A DNA stretch of 64,000 bases from Isoetes taiwanensis (Eukaryota > Streptophyta > Lycopodiopsida > Isoetales > Isoetaceae): assembly GCA_021234155.1 (NCBI GenBank), contig JAJEKV010000030.1, positions 10,354,525 through 10,418,524 on the forward strand, given 5' to 3'. Shown one piece after another: positions 23,210 through 35,522 of this stretch. The notes beneath the pieces are model-generated. The model was given only the letters and a program-made list of their open reading frames with translations. It did not search any database and was not told the DNA's origin. Numbering within the stretch: the first letter of the stretch is position 1; the number at the start of each line of letters is the position of its first letter. Position numbers and translations under genes: made by a program.

Positions 23210-24715
23210 ATGCAGAGCCTTGCTAGAACTATCCAAACCCACGGTAAGGTTGTTCAAGCTGGCATTCTTAGACATGTTCGTGTTCTGCAAACTCCTGGTA
23301 TTTCTAGCCAGCAGTGCCGTCATGAATCTGCAAAACCTGCCACTTTAGAAGAAGGAGGGTTTGAGTCAACCACAATAGCAGACGTTTTGAAAGCAAAAGG
23401 TAAAGGGGCAGAGGGAGAATGGCTTTTCTGCACCACGGACGACACAGTGTATGATGCTGTTAAATCAGTAAGTGGCCATTGAACATATTTCTGGTTGGGC
23501 AGTAAAATTGAAGATTTCTTAGTTTAGGATTTGGGTGGAATGAGCTGATCTCGTGTGGAATGAGCTGATCTAGTTTTTCTTGAGAGAAGCAAAGCACTAA
23601 ATTATGAGCAATGGTCAACTAACATTCAAATAAGCCACTTAGAGTGTGTTAACTAGCTTGTAGAATCAACAAGCTCTTTGTAGCTTTGTAACTGATATAA
23701 TAATGAGTACAAAACAGTTAGCAAAGTTTTTATATTGCGTCCTTTTCAATGGTAAGTTACAGTATTTCAATTTTGCATGCAGTATTATAAGCATAACCAT
23801 AGATACTTGACATGAACAAATCAAAAGTTATGCAAAATATAAGCCGTCCTTATTTCTGATTGAACAAGTAATGGGGATCCAATGTTATATTTGGTAGAAA
23901 GAAATGGCAAATTATATAGAACCTACAAAATGAGTTCTGAATCAATTTTTTTTTAACAGATGACTAACCACAACGTTGGAGCATTGCTTGTGGTCAAACC
24001 AGGAACAGAAGCACAAATAGCTGGGATTATCACAGAAAGAGGTGAGCTTGATTTTCTGAGCTCATTTTCTTTTAAGGCAATGATATCATATAGTTCCTAT
24101 CAGATTGATTGTCTGCTGGAGCCTATCCATGTGAAAATAGTGTAGCAGGTCTCATGTTCAAAAACTAAGATGATTTCTTACATTTTCTTATAACAAGGAG
24201 GCAGCTTGTCCTTCTAAATAAAGATGGCGTCCTTTTCTCATTGTTGTTGTGGTCCTTCAATCATGCTTTTGTCTGTAGATTATCTCAGGAAAATCATTGT
24301 GCAAGGGCGTTCCTCAAAGACCACACGAGTTGGAGATATTATGACTGAGGAGGTATTCAGTTGACCCTGAATTTGGTTTTCATATAATTGGTAGAGAATA
24401 TTTGCTTATTTCTTATTCAACATTGGTTACAGAATAAACTGATAACCGTTACTCCAGAGACACGCGTATTGCATGCAATGCAGATGATGACAGGTAATGC
24501 TTCCACTAGACTGTTTGTTACTGTTACAATATTTCATAATGGGTGTTAATAATGTTTTGTGACTATAATCAGAGAAGAGGATTAGGCATATTCCCGTTGT
24601 AAAAGATAAGCAGATGAAGGGTATGGTGTCTATTGGTGATGTTGTGAGAGCAGTGGTAGAAGAGCATCGTGAAGAGTTAAAGCGCTTAAATACCTACATT
24701 CAGGGGGGATACTGA
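23210..24715 (+). CDS. CBSX3-like CBS-domain-pair protein, mitochondrial
   Basis: Five coding exons (23210-23467, 23960-24041, 24279-24352, 24433-24493, 24573-24715) join in phase to a 205-codon protein, close to the size of Arabidopsis CBSX3 as I remember it. Residues 1-45 are basic, Ser/Gln-rich and free of acidic residues up to about 40, as in a mitochondrial presequence. Two CBS motifs follow: the first spans FESTTIADVLKAKG through NVGALLVVKPG and IAGIITERDYLRK, the second GDIMTEENKLITV through IRHIPVV and MVSIGDVVRAVV. The tail is RLNTYIQGGY. CBSX3 proteins bind adenosine nucleotides and regulate mitochondrial thioredoxin-o and redox balance (family knowledge). No frameshift or stop is present and every splice site is GT-AG, so this is the best-supported functional gene here. 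Confidence 0.95.
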
Positions 24716-25640
24716 GGCAACTGTGGAAGCCACCGTATGTTTGTCCATCATATGCAATAGGTTAACCATTTCTAGAAAGAAGATAATTAAAATGCACCAG
24801 CTGCTGTCGGCTAAAGATAAAAATAAGCTAAATCTGGGTATTATAAGGGAACCATAAAGTGCATCATAAAGAGTTGCTTCTGAAAACTTATTTCCTCTTG
24901 GTCCATAACTACAGGAGGGTTTGATGTTGCAGAATCTTGGTTAACATGTATATATGTGTTGAGAAGTACCTGTTTGAAATGTAGGAGTGCATCTACAAAA
25001 TTTTCATGGGTTCTGCTGATGTATTAGGACAAATAATTGGCTTTGGGTTGTTGACAAAGTTGCAACGTTTAAACACAAAGTATGAAGATCAATAACCCTA
25101 TTGAAGGACCTAACTAGATAAATTATCATAGCAGGATCCATTCGTTGATGCTCTTTGGCGCCAATAAGAACCCTCATCTGTCATGTCCCATTTGAAGAAA
25201 AACCAAAAAAGACTTTTTGATATCTGATTCAAATGCATACTTGACGTGTTCATTACCTGTATAAATTCCTGTTGTTTTTAAGTACGCTATCATTTTATGA
25301 AGTAAGCTGAAGACGTTGTAAATTACCTAAAACCCTTATGAATTATACCTAGGTTGCCATTTATCATTATAGCCCATACAAGTATATTTACTCTGAGGCA
25401 GTATCAAGATATTGAACTTATGAAAATTTACTTGCTATCCTTAAGATATTGGTCGATTTGCACAACCTTGTGTTGAACGGCTAGAACTCATGATATTGTT
25501 GTTGACAAAGTTATTTTAAAGCTTTGATGGGGCCAATTGGACAGTAAACTCCATTAAAAAAATTTGTGGTTGAAATTAAAAGCATGCTTTGGATACTTCA
25601 GTAGTTGTATATAATCTTTAACCTTTCCTTCCAATAGACC
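24716..25640. other. 3' UTR and downstream region of the CBSX3-like gene
   Basis: AT-rich sequence without coding potential. Part is presumably the 3' UTR, but no single polyadenylation signal stands out. The downstream end is defined by the target-site duplication of the L1 element that starts at 25653. Confidence 0.5.
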
Positions 25641-25753
25641 AAAATCAACTTTCCTCAACTAATTTCTCAGGGCTTGAGTGCTACCTCAAGGATGCTGATT
25701 TCTCTTGGGGTTGCCAGCAGATATGGTTCCGCACCTTTTGCGATAACTTTGGG

Positions 25754-26413
25754 ATGTCAGGGATGGTGAGGGCCCTGGCTGAGGTCAAGGCATTTGCCAA
25801 GTCATGGGGAAGTCGGAGGACACGCCAAGAGCGGGAGGCATTGGAGGCATTGTATCGCGAATTGGAAGCCCTCAGGTCCCAGCCGTCTGATGGGGTGCGG
25901 GAGAAGGAGATACTGCGCTACATTGCAGCGGATGAGTCCAAGAAGGCTGCGCAGGCGCGGGTGAAGGCAGGAATCACTTGGCTACGGGAAGGGGACACCA
26001 ACTCCCGAATGTTCTTCAGGGCGGCGCGCCAGAAGAAGTATGCGGCCTCTATGTCGTCTTTGGCATTGCCGGATGGCCGCATTCTGCATTCACCGGTGGA
26101 TATTAAACATGCCACTTTCTGGCACTTCTCTCAGTTCTTTCAGGAGAAGAGATATCCCTTCTCGGCGCGGATGGAGGCGAGGTTGTGCTTTCGGCCAAAG
26201 GTGTCTTGTAAGGTCTTGCAGATAGAAGGCAAGTATTGCGGCGTCCGTTCACAAGGCGGGAGCTCGAGGAGGTTTTGCCGTGCCCTCGCTCCCCATAAGT
26301 GCCGGGACTGGGCGGCATTCGGTGGAGTTCTTCCGGGAATATTGGGATTGGGTGGGGGTTCGGTCTTTGCAGACCTATCAAGATCTCGCTTCAGTCGACG
26401 CGTTGGACTATAG
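25754..26413 (+). pseudogene. L1 ORF2 fragment, linker upstream of the reverse transcriptase
   Basis: A 219-codon open stretch. Its first part is a Lys/Arg/Glu-rich helical region (EALEALYRELEAL) followed by AGITWLREGDTNSRMFFRAA, the pattern that precedes the reverse-transcriptase domain in plant L1 elements. After about residue 150 the frame leaves the ORF2 reading, and the last residues are not homologous to the family. The continuation is found in other frames of the same strand. The endonuclease domain is absent because of 5' truncation. Confidence 0.7.
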
Positions 26414-27013
26414 ACTCAACACCGGGCCGCATTTCCTTGATACCGAAGGTGAAGGAGCCCACGCCATCTCGGATTGGCGTCCCGATCACGCTTCTTTTTG
26501 TATACAAGATTATTATTAAGGCCCTCTCGCCGTTTGCAAAGCTGCATGAAGGAGGCTATTTGCCCCATGCGATGCTGGTTTCATTACGGCGTGCACACAA
26601 AGGCCTATGATAGTGTTTGGTGGGACTTTTCAAGAGGATGATGCTCGCCTTTGGGTGTGGGGGAGGTTTCTGAGAGGTGACTCGGAAGCTCTTAACATCG
26701 GCCGGCGGCCACCGGCCCCATGTCATGTCACGGTGAGTCATCGCCGGTCTTTAGTGTGGGGCCCGGAGTTCGCCAGGGGATGTCCGCTGCGCCCTTCCTA
26801 TTTACCATCGTGGGCGCAGGCCCTCTCGCAGCTTCTTGATCCGGATGTGGAGGCGGGTGTTGTGGAGGGGCCGAGGATGGCGATGGGTCACAAAGCAGAT
26901 TGGGAGTCAAGATGTCGATGACACTTTCCTTTTCCTACAGCCGATGAAAGGAATGCATTAAATCTGAAAAGAGCTTTGGGCTGGACGCATTCTCTCTTGC
27001 GTCGGGTTGTCTT

Positions 27014-27822
27014 ATGAATTGGTCAAAGTGCTCGGCGTTATGGCCGGCGGCAGATCCTATGCCCGTGGTCGTATCCCAATTTCCTTGGCGGACGCAGCCG
27101 CAGGGCACATGCTCTAGGCTTTTAGGGATCCCGTTTGGCATCGACATTTCGGCGGCAGGCATTTGGGAGGACATTCTGGTGGGGCTGCGGCGACACCTTA
27201 ACTGGTGGAAGGAGGGGAAGCTTTCCATGGCTGGTAGGGTCACAATGGCGAAGTCCGTTTTGTGCTCCACGCAATCCTGGCGTCGGAGAGCAAGGTTCGG
27301 GAAATTTCCGCAATGGTCCGTAACTTTGTATGGGGTGGAAATGAGGAGGGGGCAGTTGTCAAAGTGGCCTGGTGGAAATGTGTGCGCCCCAAAGCTGCGG
27401 GAGGACTCGGTTTCTTGGATCTCTCGCTCCACGGCAAGGTCCTGTTGTCCAAGTTCGTGTTTGCGATCCTGGAGAATGCGCTTGATTCCCCGGGCATAGT
27501 CTTACTTCAGCAGTCGCTATCTCACTCGATTGTTTTTCGTAAGCCGTCCGTGCCTGTGCGGCTTCCATGGGCGTTATTTGCTGATATCAGGCCATATGTT
27601 AATGCCTCTCCCTTCCTGAAGGGGCTCTTTGCTTTGGGGAGCTGGGTCCGCCTGGCCGCTTGCCATTGGCGCGCCCGGTTGTATTCAGCTAGAGGCATCA
27701 CCATGGTGGATCCCGATTGGCCTGGGTGCAGCACCTCTGGTGCTGGCCGCATCTGTCGATCCCCGGGTCCAGCGTCGATGGGCACAATGTGGGGTTCTGA
27801 CAGTGGGGGAGTGGTATATTGA
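27014..27822 (+). pseudogene. L1 ORF2 fragments downstream of the reverse-transcriptase core
   Basis: Two overlapping open stretches in different frames (27014-27499 and 27262-27822) together cover the region after the catalytic core. The first carries LLGIPFGIDISAAGIWEDIL and RRHLNWWKEGKLSMAGRVTM, the second NFVWGGNEEG, WWKCVRPKAAGGLGFLDL and HGKVLLSKF. This order matches plant L1 ORF2. A frameshift near 27290 separates them, and another near 27700 ends the homology. Not a functional protein. Confidence 0.7.
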
Positions 27823-28717
27823 CGGGCAGCTTGCACCCTGGCAAGTTTTCCGCCACAAGTTCCGACTGCAGGAACGGGACTGCGCTATTTGGGCACGGGT
27901 GGCTAATGCTCTACCGCTGAATCCCCCGCAGGCGTCAGGGCGGGTGTGGAGTTGTCATCCGAAAGTTGACCCCTCCAATTTCGTGAAGTCCTGCTATGAG
28001 CTTTTGGCTATTCAGATGAGCTGCAGCCCCTCGGACGGTGGAGTCTCCTGTGTGCGGGGAGATGGCTGGGCAACATTTGGAGGTGGGTGTGGAACCAACC
28101 CGCCCCTAAGATTCGGGTGTTTGTTATGGCGAGATAGTGCACGGTCCTTGAGGGTGAACACGTGGGTGCGTGCAGGATCAACCCGCGGATCGGCGACAGT
28201 GTCCAATGTGTGGTGCCGGTCGCAGAGACCCCGAACATTGCATGTTTCTCAAGGCGGACATCCGGCCGGCATGGCGGTGGGTCCGTGGCCTCTTTCACAC
28301 ACCGCCGTGAGTCAACGGGTGTTGTTGGGGTGTATCCCGGTGGGTGGTCCCAGCCCCGAGTCCGGCCTTCCATTTGTGTAAAGCGTGGTTAGTGTGGCTT
28401 ATTTGGAAGCGTTGGCGCATGAAGGTCTTCCGGAATGAGGAGATACAGCCCCGGGTTTTGATCCCGCAGATATCTCTCCTATCTGGCGTCTCCTCGGAAG
28501 GAGCAGTTTAAGGCAGCCGTTTGGGAAAGGACCCTTTTCATTGTAGATAGCATTGGCAGATTTATCCCCTGAGTCGTAGGTAGGAATATGTGCTGTGTGG
28601 GTGCTCGCTCATGTTTGGGCAGGGGTACCCTAGTATCGCTCTTCTTGTACTTACTCTATATTAATATTACTTAATTTCATCCTTCAAAAAAAAAAAAAAA
28701 AAAAAAAAATCAACTTT

Positions 28718-29050
28718 TAGATCTTGTGGAATAATTTGTCTTAGGGATTTTAAGGTGTTCCTTTTCCAAATCCTTTCTCATGCTTAGCCAAAAACTCTGG
28801 TTCTTAAAGAATTGTAATGCATTTATTCTGAACTTCTTTATTATTAAGCCTTTGTAGATAATATTTTGAGACAACTATTGTAACTGCAGCGCAATAGTTG
28901 ATCTTGGGAATTTTTAGCCTCAAGGACTGGACTTGATTTTTTCTAGTTGTGGACTCAACTAAGGCTGCAACTATGAACTTGTTTATGTTATCTGCCAAAA
29001 TATGGAATAAACAATTATACAAGAATAATCTAAGGATTATTATTAGCTTG
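28718..29050. other. Short AT-rich spacer
   Basis: Sequence between the L1 target-site duplication and the LTR-like region. Nothing recognised. Confidence 0.5.
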
Positions 29051-30235
29051 AGACCTTTTCTTAAAAAGGAGAGCGATTAAAAAGGCAAGACCCTTAAACA
29101 ATATATATCTACTGAACAATTAAGGGAGGGGGACATCATCGATTGAATCAACGACAACGGTAGTGGACTAGTGACAAGAGAGTAGCGATCAGAAACGGAA
29201 GAAATAAAAAAGCAATAGCGACTCTGCTCAGCATCCTGGCAACAGATTTTGGCCAAATCTCCATCAAACAAAGATCTTCTAATCCAGTCCCAGCTCTAGC
29301 CGATTAAGTTCTCCTATTTAATTTCCTTTTAAGTTATCCTATAAATTACTTTGTCTTCAAGTTTTCAAGATTCCATTTAGCTTTTGCATATCTCCCTATT
29401 CTATCCATAACCAAATTCTAATTCAATTCTTCTCAAGCTTAAGTACTGAATTTGTAAGTATGCTAGAGAGAGTTCTCTAGTGTTTTTCTTGAATTATTCC
29501 TTTTTATTTTCATTTTCCTTTCCTAGATTTGTTTCTTGCTTGAGTGGGATCTCTAGTGTTTCTATTCAATTACACTTTTCCTTTCTAAATCTCCAAAATT
29601 AAGTCCTTTCTTGAAAGTTCTCTTGCTCAATTAGCCTAGCTGAGTGATGACCTTTGGTTTTAAGGATTGGTATGTGTTAAAATCCCTTTATTCTCTCTAA
29701 GTTCTTACAAAAACGATTTTGAGCATACACTTCGTATCAGAATGGGCCAGGAAGAGGTTCGATACTTGGAGAATGCATTTGAAGATGCCAATAGATAAGA
29801 AGATATGGATCATAGGGAGCTAGCCAAGTTGCTGGAGATGTTCATGCTTCAAGTATGCAAATTAAATGGCAAGATGTATCAAACTGAAAGGCAATGTCTA
29901 TCTTTTTATTTTGTTGTATTAGATTCTGACTATGTTCTATTGCAACTTCAAGACATGTTTAGAACATTTTGAAGCTATCATATGCAGGCACAGGAAATTA
30001 GGATTGGAATTACAAGTCTTCCAGAGGTGATATCTGACATTAGGAAGTCTCCAATCTTTGTTAACACAAGAAAAGCATGTACAACTGCAATGAGGAGATC
30101 TAGGGAAACACAAGGTGCTTGTGGAAGAGGAAGAGAGTAGATGAAATTAGTTGCTCAACTGAGAAGGCTTTACTTCCTGATGTTGATCATTCAAAGTCAC
30201 ATGTAATTAAAGTGAGTCATATGCTGACGTTTAGG
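29050..30235 (+). mobile_element. Possible LTR end, primer-binding site and gag start of an LTR element
   Basis: The non-coding stretch to about 29730 has LTR-like character (TATAAAT near 29340, pyrimidine-rich leader). It is followed by cgtatcagaatgg at about 29736, close to the tggtatcagagc sequence complementary to initiator tRNA-Met. Just downstream, atgggccaggaagaggttcg starts a short acidic frame (MGQEEVRYLENAFEDANR, then a stop, then EDMDHRELAKLLEMFMLQ) compatible with a gag N-terminus. No LTR partner, polypurine tract or pol domain was found nearby, so this is a weak call. Confidence 0.3.
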
Positions 30236-30923
30236 ACTCTTGCGTAAAATGAGACTCATGCTGAAAAAACTAAATTTTTCTCATAATAAAATAAAGCAAA
30301 ATAAAAAAAAAGAAAAGAAAAAGAGGCAAGGGGCCAAAGAAGGACAAGGGGGAGGGGTGATGGCAACCCCTTCAAAATTATAATAAAATATCAATCATTA
30401 ACTAGCGGAAATGCAGGGTTGGGGTGAAGGTAGGGTGGGGCTATATGAAAAGAGTGTGAATTTCAGTGCAATGTGATAGGCCCATACGATAGTATTTAGA
30501 ATGTATTGTGAAAGGATGTGCAATAGCACTCCCTTTGTTATTGTCAGGTATTAAACATGTAAATATAGAAGGTTTTTCTTCTAAATAACAATGGAATTAT
30601 TTGCATCTTCACTTTCATGAGGTCATGCTTAGGTTTCCCTTGGTGTTTGTAAAAGCATATTTGTCATCTAGTTTTTTAAAATTTGGTAACACAAGAAACT
30701 TTGCAGGTTGACTAATGTATATACTTTTAACCATCGGTTCATATTGGTTCATTCATTTCAAAACATAGGATGGTTGTATTTTATCCTTACGCCATGGTGT
30801 ATTACTATATTGCATGGACAAATATAGTGTAGGAGCATATTGTAGATACAATAGAGGATATTATAGAATATCTACTTTAAAGGAGGTCAGTCTTTTGAAA
30901 GCTATTTTTTTTTTTTTCAATAT
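30236..30923. other. AT-rich spacer with A-rich low-complexity tract
   Basis: Contains an A/G-rich low-complexity block (30283-30360) and otherwise AT-rich unique sequence leading into the foldback array. No gene recognised. Confidence 0.5.
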
Positions 30924-31440
30924 GGATCACACCAAGCGAATAATACATATGCAAAAAGAAAAGGGACATACTAAATTCGCATGGTGTGATCCACTTTCGT
31001 ATTTGTTGCCAAATTAAGAGTAAACACAAGTACCCATTCCTATTTGCATCTAAAATGCTTTACCACTCTTAAGTACATAAGTTATTAGCCCTTTTCAAAA
31101 GGACCACACCAAGCGAATAGTACATATGCAAAAAAAATGGAACACACTAAATTTGCATGTTGTGATCCACTTTCTTATTTGTTGTCAAATTAAAATTAAA
31201 CACAAGTACCCCTTCTTATTTAATGCTTTACATAAAGTTATTAGCCCTTTTCAAAGAGCATATCTCTTTTTAAGAAGGATCACACCAAACAAACAAATAA
31301 TACATATGCAAAAAAAATGGAACATAATCATTTGCCATGGTGTGATATGCTTTTTGTTTGTTGACAAATTAAACTTAAACACAAGTACCGCTTCTATTTG
31401 CATCTAAACTACTTTACCACCTCAAGTACATAAAGTTATT
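30924..31440. repeat. Tandem array of three foldback repeats, about 176-bp period
   Basis: Units start at 30924, 31101 and 31277. Each opens with ggatcacaccaagcgaa or a variant. About 35 bp later comes the near-perfect reverse complement ttcgcatggtgtgatcc (arms 30924-30940/30976-30992; 31101-31117/31152-31168; degenerate 31277-31286/31331-31346). Each unit continues with a shared tail: actttc.tatttgttg, caaattaa, aacacaagtacc, ctatttgcatctaaa, ctttaccac and gttattagccc. A fourth unit lies beyond the inserted LINE at 34755 and a fifth, more divergent foldback at 35523. The arms could form a 17-bp stem. Confidence 0.85.
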
Positions 31441-31565
31441 AGCCCTCTTTTGTGGCAGCCTGCTACTTTCCACATGCAGAAAGCAACTTCTATTACACCC
31501 ACTCGGATGTGGATAGGCTGGACCCCTATGTCGATCTATATGATGACATACAGTAGCATAAGCAG

Positions 31566-32153
31566 TTGGGCAGTGTCATACTCCTTGGAGACTTCAATGC
31601 GCGCACTGGGGTAGAACAACCCATGAGATTTGATCCCTTGACTGATGATATATTGCAGTTGCGTCCTGCAGAAGGAGCTTGGCCACGGACATCAGATGAC
31701 AATCAGGTCACGCGCTATGGTCGACAGTTGCTTTTGCTCTGCAGTATCTTTGACCTGGTAATCTGCAATGGACTGGCACAATGGCCTTCCACCCGCAAGA
31801 GCACTTGTAGGCAGGAAAACCAGGGGGGCAGATCTAGTGTGGTGGACTATGTGTTGGTGCCTGAGCAGGATATGCATGTCATCAAGCGCTTTCAGGTGGG
31901 AACAACTAATAGGGATGAAGACATCGACTCAGACCACTTACCACTTTACTTGAAGTTGGCTTGGCAGGTTGTGCGAACCCCCGGTGTTCCAACTCCTCAC
32001 ATGCCTCAGCTGCGATTGGATTATGAACATGTAGGGGCTTATGCCCAGATGTTTATAGATGAACTGGCAGAAATTTTGCAATATCCTACACTAGAGCAAA
32101 CAGGAGGCCTACCGCCCGATGTGCTTAGGGCTGGCAGAGGTGCTTTGGGATAA
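31566..32153 (+). pseudogene. LINE endonuclease (APE-like) domain fragment
   Basis: Open for 195 codons. It carries GDFNARTG near the start, with the Asn and Asp typical of the exonuclease/endonuclease/phosphatase fold. It also carries VDYVLV and a terminal SDHLPLYL containing the catalytic Asp-His pair. Coding similarity extends upstream to about 31445 in another frame (VAACYFPHAESN...), interrupted by a TAG just before 31560, so the true domain is longer and already broken. It would nick target DNA to prime reverse transcription in an intact element. Confidence 0.75.
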
Positions 32154-33941
32154 GCCGCATGACGGCTGCACCTCCGGGAACACAACCTTCCCGTAATCAA
32201 TGGTTTGATCACGAGTGCAAGGAACACAAACGCCGGCTCGCCAAGTCACGAGACCGCTTTATGCCCACATGTACGACAAGACCGCATCTTCCTTAAAGCT
32301 AAGAAAGCCGGTACATTGCACAAGATCAAAGGGAAATGTTTTACCTCCTCGAACGTCACCCGGGAGCTTCACGGCGAAGGGTTCTTAGAAAGCCATTACA
32401 ACCCACGGGGAATATCACCCTCGAAAGTAGTGGAGGCAATACTTGCACTGACTATCGACCCTCGGGGTGCACATGTAGCATTACCCTTGCAAGAAGGCCC
32501 GGTCTTTGGAAATCACGATTCGGATGTGGAACAAGGCTTACAACGTCTTGCCAATGGGAAAGCCCCGGACTTGGATGGTATGCGGTGCGAATTGCTTAAG
32601 TGGGGCAGGGTCGCCCATAATACCGGTCGACCGCCTTGTTCAACAAGGCATTACGGGGAAGGCTTCCCATTGCGGTGGACCAATAGCGAGTTGTTCCCAT
32701 CCATAAGGCGGGGTGACCCCACCTTTTGACCATTACCGAACAATCATGGTCGGGTTCGGTGTTTGCAAACCGCTTTACGGGATTTCTCGCAGCGGTTGAA
32801 GGGTGGGCAGAGAGGCGGCGAGAGGTGCGGCCCTCACCCAGGCGGGGATTCGAGACCGGCACTCAACCATTGACCACATCTTCACGTTGCGAACTCGATT
32901 GAAGACGGCCAGAACGCCCGTCGGGATCTATATTGTTGCTTTGTGGATTTTGCGGCGTTTGACACTGTGCCTCGGGAAAAACTATGGGCAAGACTGCAAC
33001 AGCTGGGGGTTCCTGTAGATTTGCAGAATGCAGTGTACAGGCTATATGAAAGATGCTCGGGTCGGTTGCAGCAGACAAGCCAACCATTTGATAGTAGTAT
33101 CGGGGTTCGTCGGGGATGCCCCTCTCCCCAACATTGTTTGGGCTTTACATTGATCAATTGAGAGTCGGGCTTGGCGATAATGGGGGCGATGGAGTTCACC
33201 TTCTCTATCAGATCATCAGACAGTTAATATATGCCGATGATGTGGACCTCCTAGCTTACACACCAGCAGACATGCAATGACATCTCGATGCCCTGGACAC
33301 ATTCTGCCAAGTGACTGATATGCGCGTCAACCTGGCCAAGACTTAGGTGGTTTTCATATCATCTTCACGTCGGTAGAGGGTCCCCCCTCCTTCGATTACC
33401 AAGGCCGAATGTGGAAGTTGCATCCCCATACAAGTATTTGGGAGTGGAGTTTCCTTCTACTATGCACTGGGACACATCCATACGGCTACGAGTGACGGCA
33501 GGCTGGAAGGCACTATATGCGATGCAAAACAATAGTCATAGAGCGGAGTTGTATGATTGGGCCCATCAGTCACACCTGTTCAAGGTCTTAGTAAAGCCTG
33601 TCCTTTTATAAGGGGTGGAAGTATGGGGCCCAGTAGTATCACTTGCTACTTGGAATGACTTGGAGCAGGTCTAGAAAGCCTTCTTAGTACGAGCACTAGG
33701 GGTGAAGTCCACAGTCCCATATCAAATTCTACTGCAAGAGACAGGATTCTTGCCTCTTCAGAGGACGGCCTTTGATCGCCACATTGTCTATTTTTAGAAG
33801 GTGGTCAATATGGACGATGCTCGTCTCCCTAAACTAGCTTATATCATGGCAATGGGGCCGCAGCGCCTCAAGGCCTGTTGGAGGGAAAAGAGAGCTCAAT
33901 GGTTGGCTAGATGGAATGTGTAGGAGCACAGGTGCATACAT

Positions 33942-34427
33942 GTGCAAACAGAGGCAGATCGCCATAGCTTGAGGCAATATCTTGACGCTTGCTTCCTCAG
34001 CAAGCTTTGGGATGCCAATGCCCTTGAACATATCAAGACAACACACTACCAACGCCACATAAATCCCACATTGGAACGAGGCCCGCAATGCTACCTGCGT
34101 ACCCACTTGCCCATGAAAAGGCGTAGACTCATTGCCTCCATTCGCACAGGGGCACATCATCTTCGAATTGAGATGGGCAGATGGATTGGTGAGCCACGCC
34201 AGGACATGCTATGTCAATGTTGCCAAATGGGAGTCATTGAGGATGAATCTCATACCCTTCAAAGTTGCCCAACATATGATCAAATTCGGACGTGCTATGC
34301 TGAGTTGGTCAGGCCTGGCCAGCCGTTACATGTGACATTGAGCACAACATCCGTACGGGTGCTGGGATCATACCTTCAGGAGGTTATGGACATGCGAGAT
34401 CAGCTATGTCCTCGGGCACACACTTGA
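33942..34427 (+). pseudogene. LINE ORF2 C-terminal zinc-finger-like region
   Basis: 161 codons open to the natural end of ORF2. It shows HINPTLERGPQCYL, IASIRTGAHHLRIEMGRW, then CQCCQMGVIEDESHTLQSCP, a CxxC...H....C arrangement. The same region is found at 41100-41475 and 10528-10735. It ends just before the conserved 3' UTR stem, so the stop at 34427 is probably the family's genuine terminator of ORF2. Confidence 0.75.
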
Positions 34428-34754
34428 CATGTATATATACATTGATGTATACTTGTACAGTTTGACAGCATTCTTATTACTGCCACGGTTTTTCCCTCGA
34501 AAACCCTTCGGGGCAGGGGTTTTTTAACTCGGGCAGTAATAAGTTTGCTGCGCTCCTTATGGGTCCCATAGGCCGATTGGCCTCAGTGGACGATAAAAAA
34601 ATCATTCTCATTCATTCTCATTTAAAAAAGCAAACACTTTTTCAATAAACGAGCACGTCATGTACCCACACTTTACAAATAAGACGCATATATATTTCTT
34701 TTATTAAAAGATAATCAAAGTAATTTTGCTATTGGAAATCATCTTTTTCCAAAA

Positions 34755-34930
34755 AGATCACACCAAGCGAACTATGTATACGCTAAAAAGTTGGAATACA
34801 CTAAATTCGCATGGTGTGATCCACTTTCTTGTTTGTTGTCAATTAATAATAACACCAAGTCCCTCATCAATAGTCTCCCATTTGCATATAACATATGTAT
34901 CATTCTAAGTTATATTATATTTTATGAACT
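34755..34930. repeat. Fourth foldback unit, downstream of the LINE
   Basis: Arms agatcacaccaagcgaa (34755-34771) and ttcgcatggtgtgatcc (34806-34822) match the units at 30924-31346, and the sequence after the right arm (actttcttgtttgttgtcaa) continues the same repeat. It shows that the LINE at 31445-34625 split or extended the array. Confidence 0.75.
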
Positions 34931-35522
34931 AAACTTTTTCAACGAGGGTCCCAAAAGCAAAATACAAATACTTAATCAATAAATCAACACTTTACCAACA
35001 ATCAAAGCTTTGTTAAAAAAGATTTTTATGTTATTTTATCAAACCTAACAATGTTTCCATATGTGACACTTTGTTAACTGACCCAAAGGCTCACGAATGC
35101 GACATTTTATACATTATGTCTTTGGAGCTTTTGTGTCGTGGCATTAGTAAACACCTCTAATGGAGCAAATATTTTGTACTCATTTTTTCAACATCCCTGG
35201 CTGCACGTCTTATCAAACATTTCTTCATTGCAAGGGCATCATTCTCATAACTTTAAGGCTTGCACAATTCACTTAAAAGAGGTTATGGGACGACTTTGAA
35301 GCTCGGCTCCCACAATTTTACAACGTAAAACTAGATGCCCATGTATATCTTGGAAAAGCATGTCCCTTATGTCCATATGTTAGACAATAATGATGATAGT
35401 AACGCTTTTTCCTAGTCTCAAATCCTCGACATCTGATAACCATACCCCAAAGAAAAATAATTGATTCAGTGGGTGAATATAAATCAAGAAGAGAAAAAAA
35501 AAAAGGAAAAAAAAAAAAGCAA

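Larger units (their letters stand above)
25653..28705 (+). mobile_element. 5'-truncated L1-type LINE with poly(A) and 12-bp target-site duplication
   Basis: The 12-mer aaaatcaacttt occurs at 25641-25652 and again at 28706-28717 (its first bases merge with the poly(A)). The element between them ends in 24 A. It encodes the ORF2 region upstream of and through the reverse transcriptase: ITWLREGDTNSRMFF (about 25970), GRISLIPKVKEPT and DWRP..L...YKII (about 26430-26520), GCPL (about 26780), then LGIPFG, LNWWKEGKLSMAGRVTMAKS (about 27200), WGG and GGLGFLDL (about 27330-27420), and a degenerate C-terminal zinc region near 28080-28260. The frame changes repeatedly, so it is dead. It is much richer in G+C than its surroundings. 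Confidence 0.9.
31445..34625 (+). mobile_element. LINE with attct-type 3' tail, 5'-truncated, inserted in the foldback array
   Basis: The element begins within the endonuclease domain and runs through the reverse transcriptase to a zinc-finger-like C-terminus, a 3' UTR stem and a short attct/attc repeat tail (about 34595-34620). Landmarks: GDFNAR (about 31595), SDHLPL (about 31930), LANGKAPDLDGM (about 32560), HSTIDHIFTLRT (about 32865), CCFVDFAAFDTVP (about 32940), GVRRGCP (about 33100), IYADDVDLLAY (about 33230), YLGVEFP (about 33435) and EDESHTLQSCP (about 34240). Stops and frameshifts interrupt it at about 32150, 32730, 33160 and elsewhere. Four copies of this family occur in the window. 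Confidence 0.85.
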
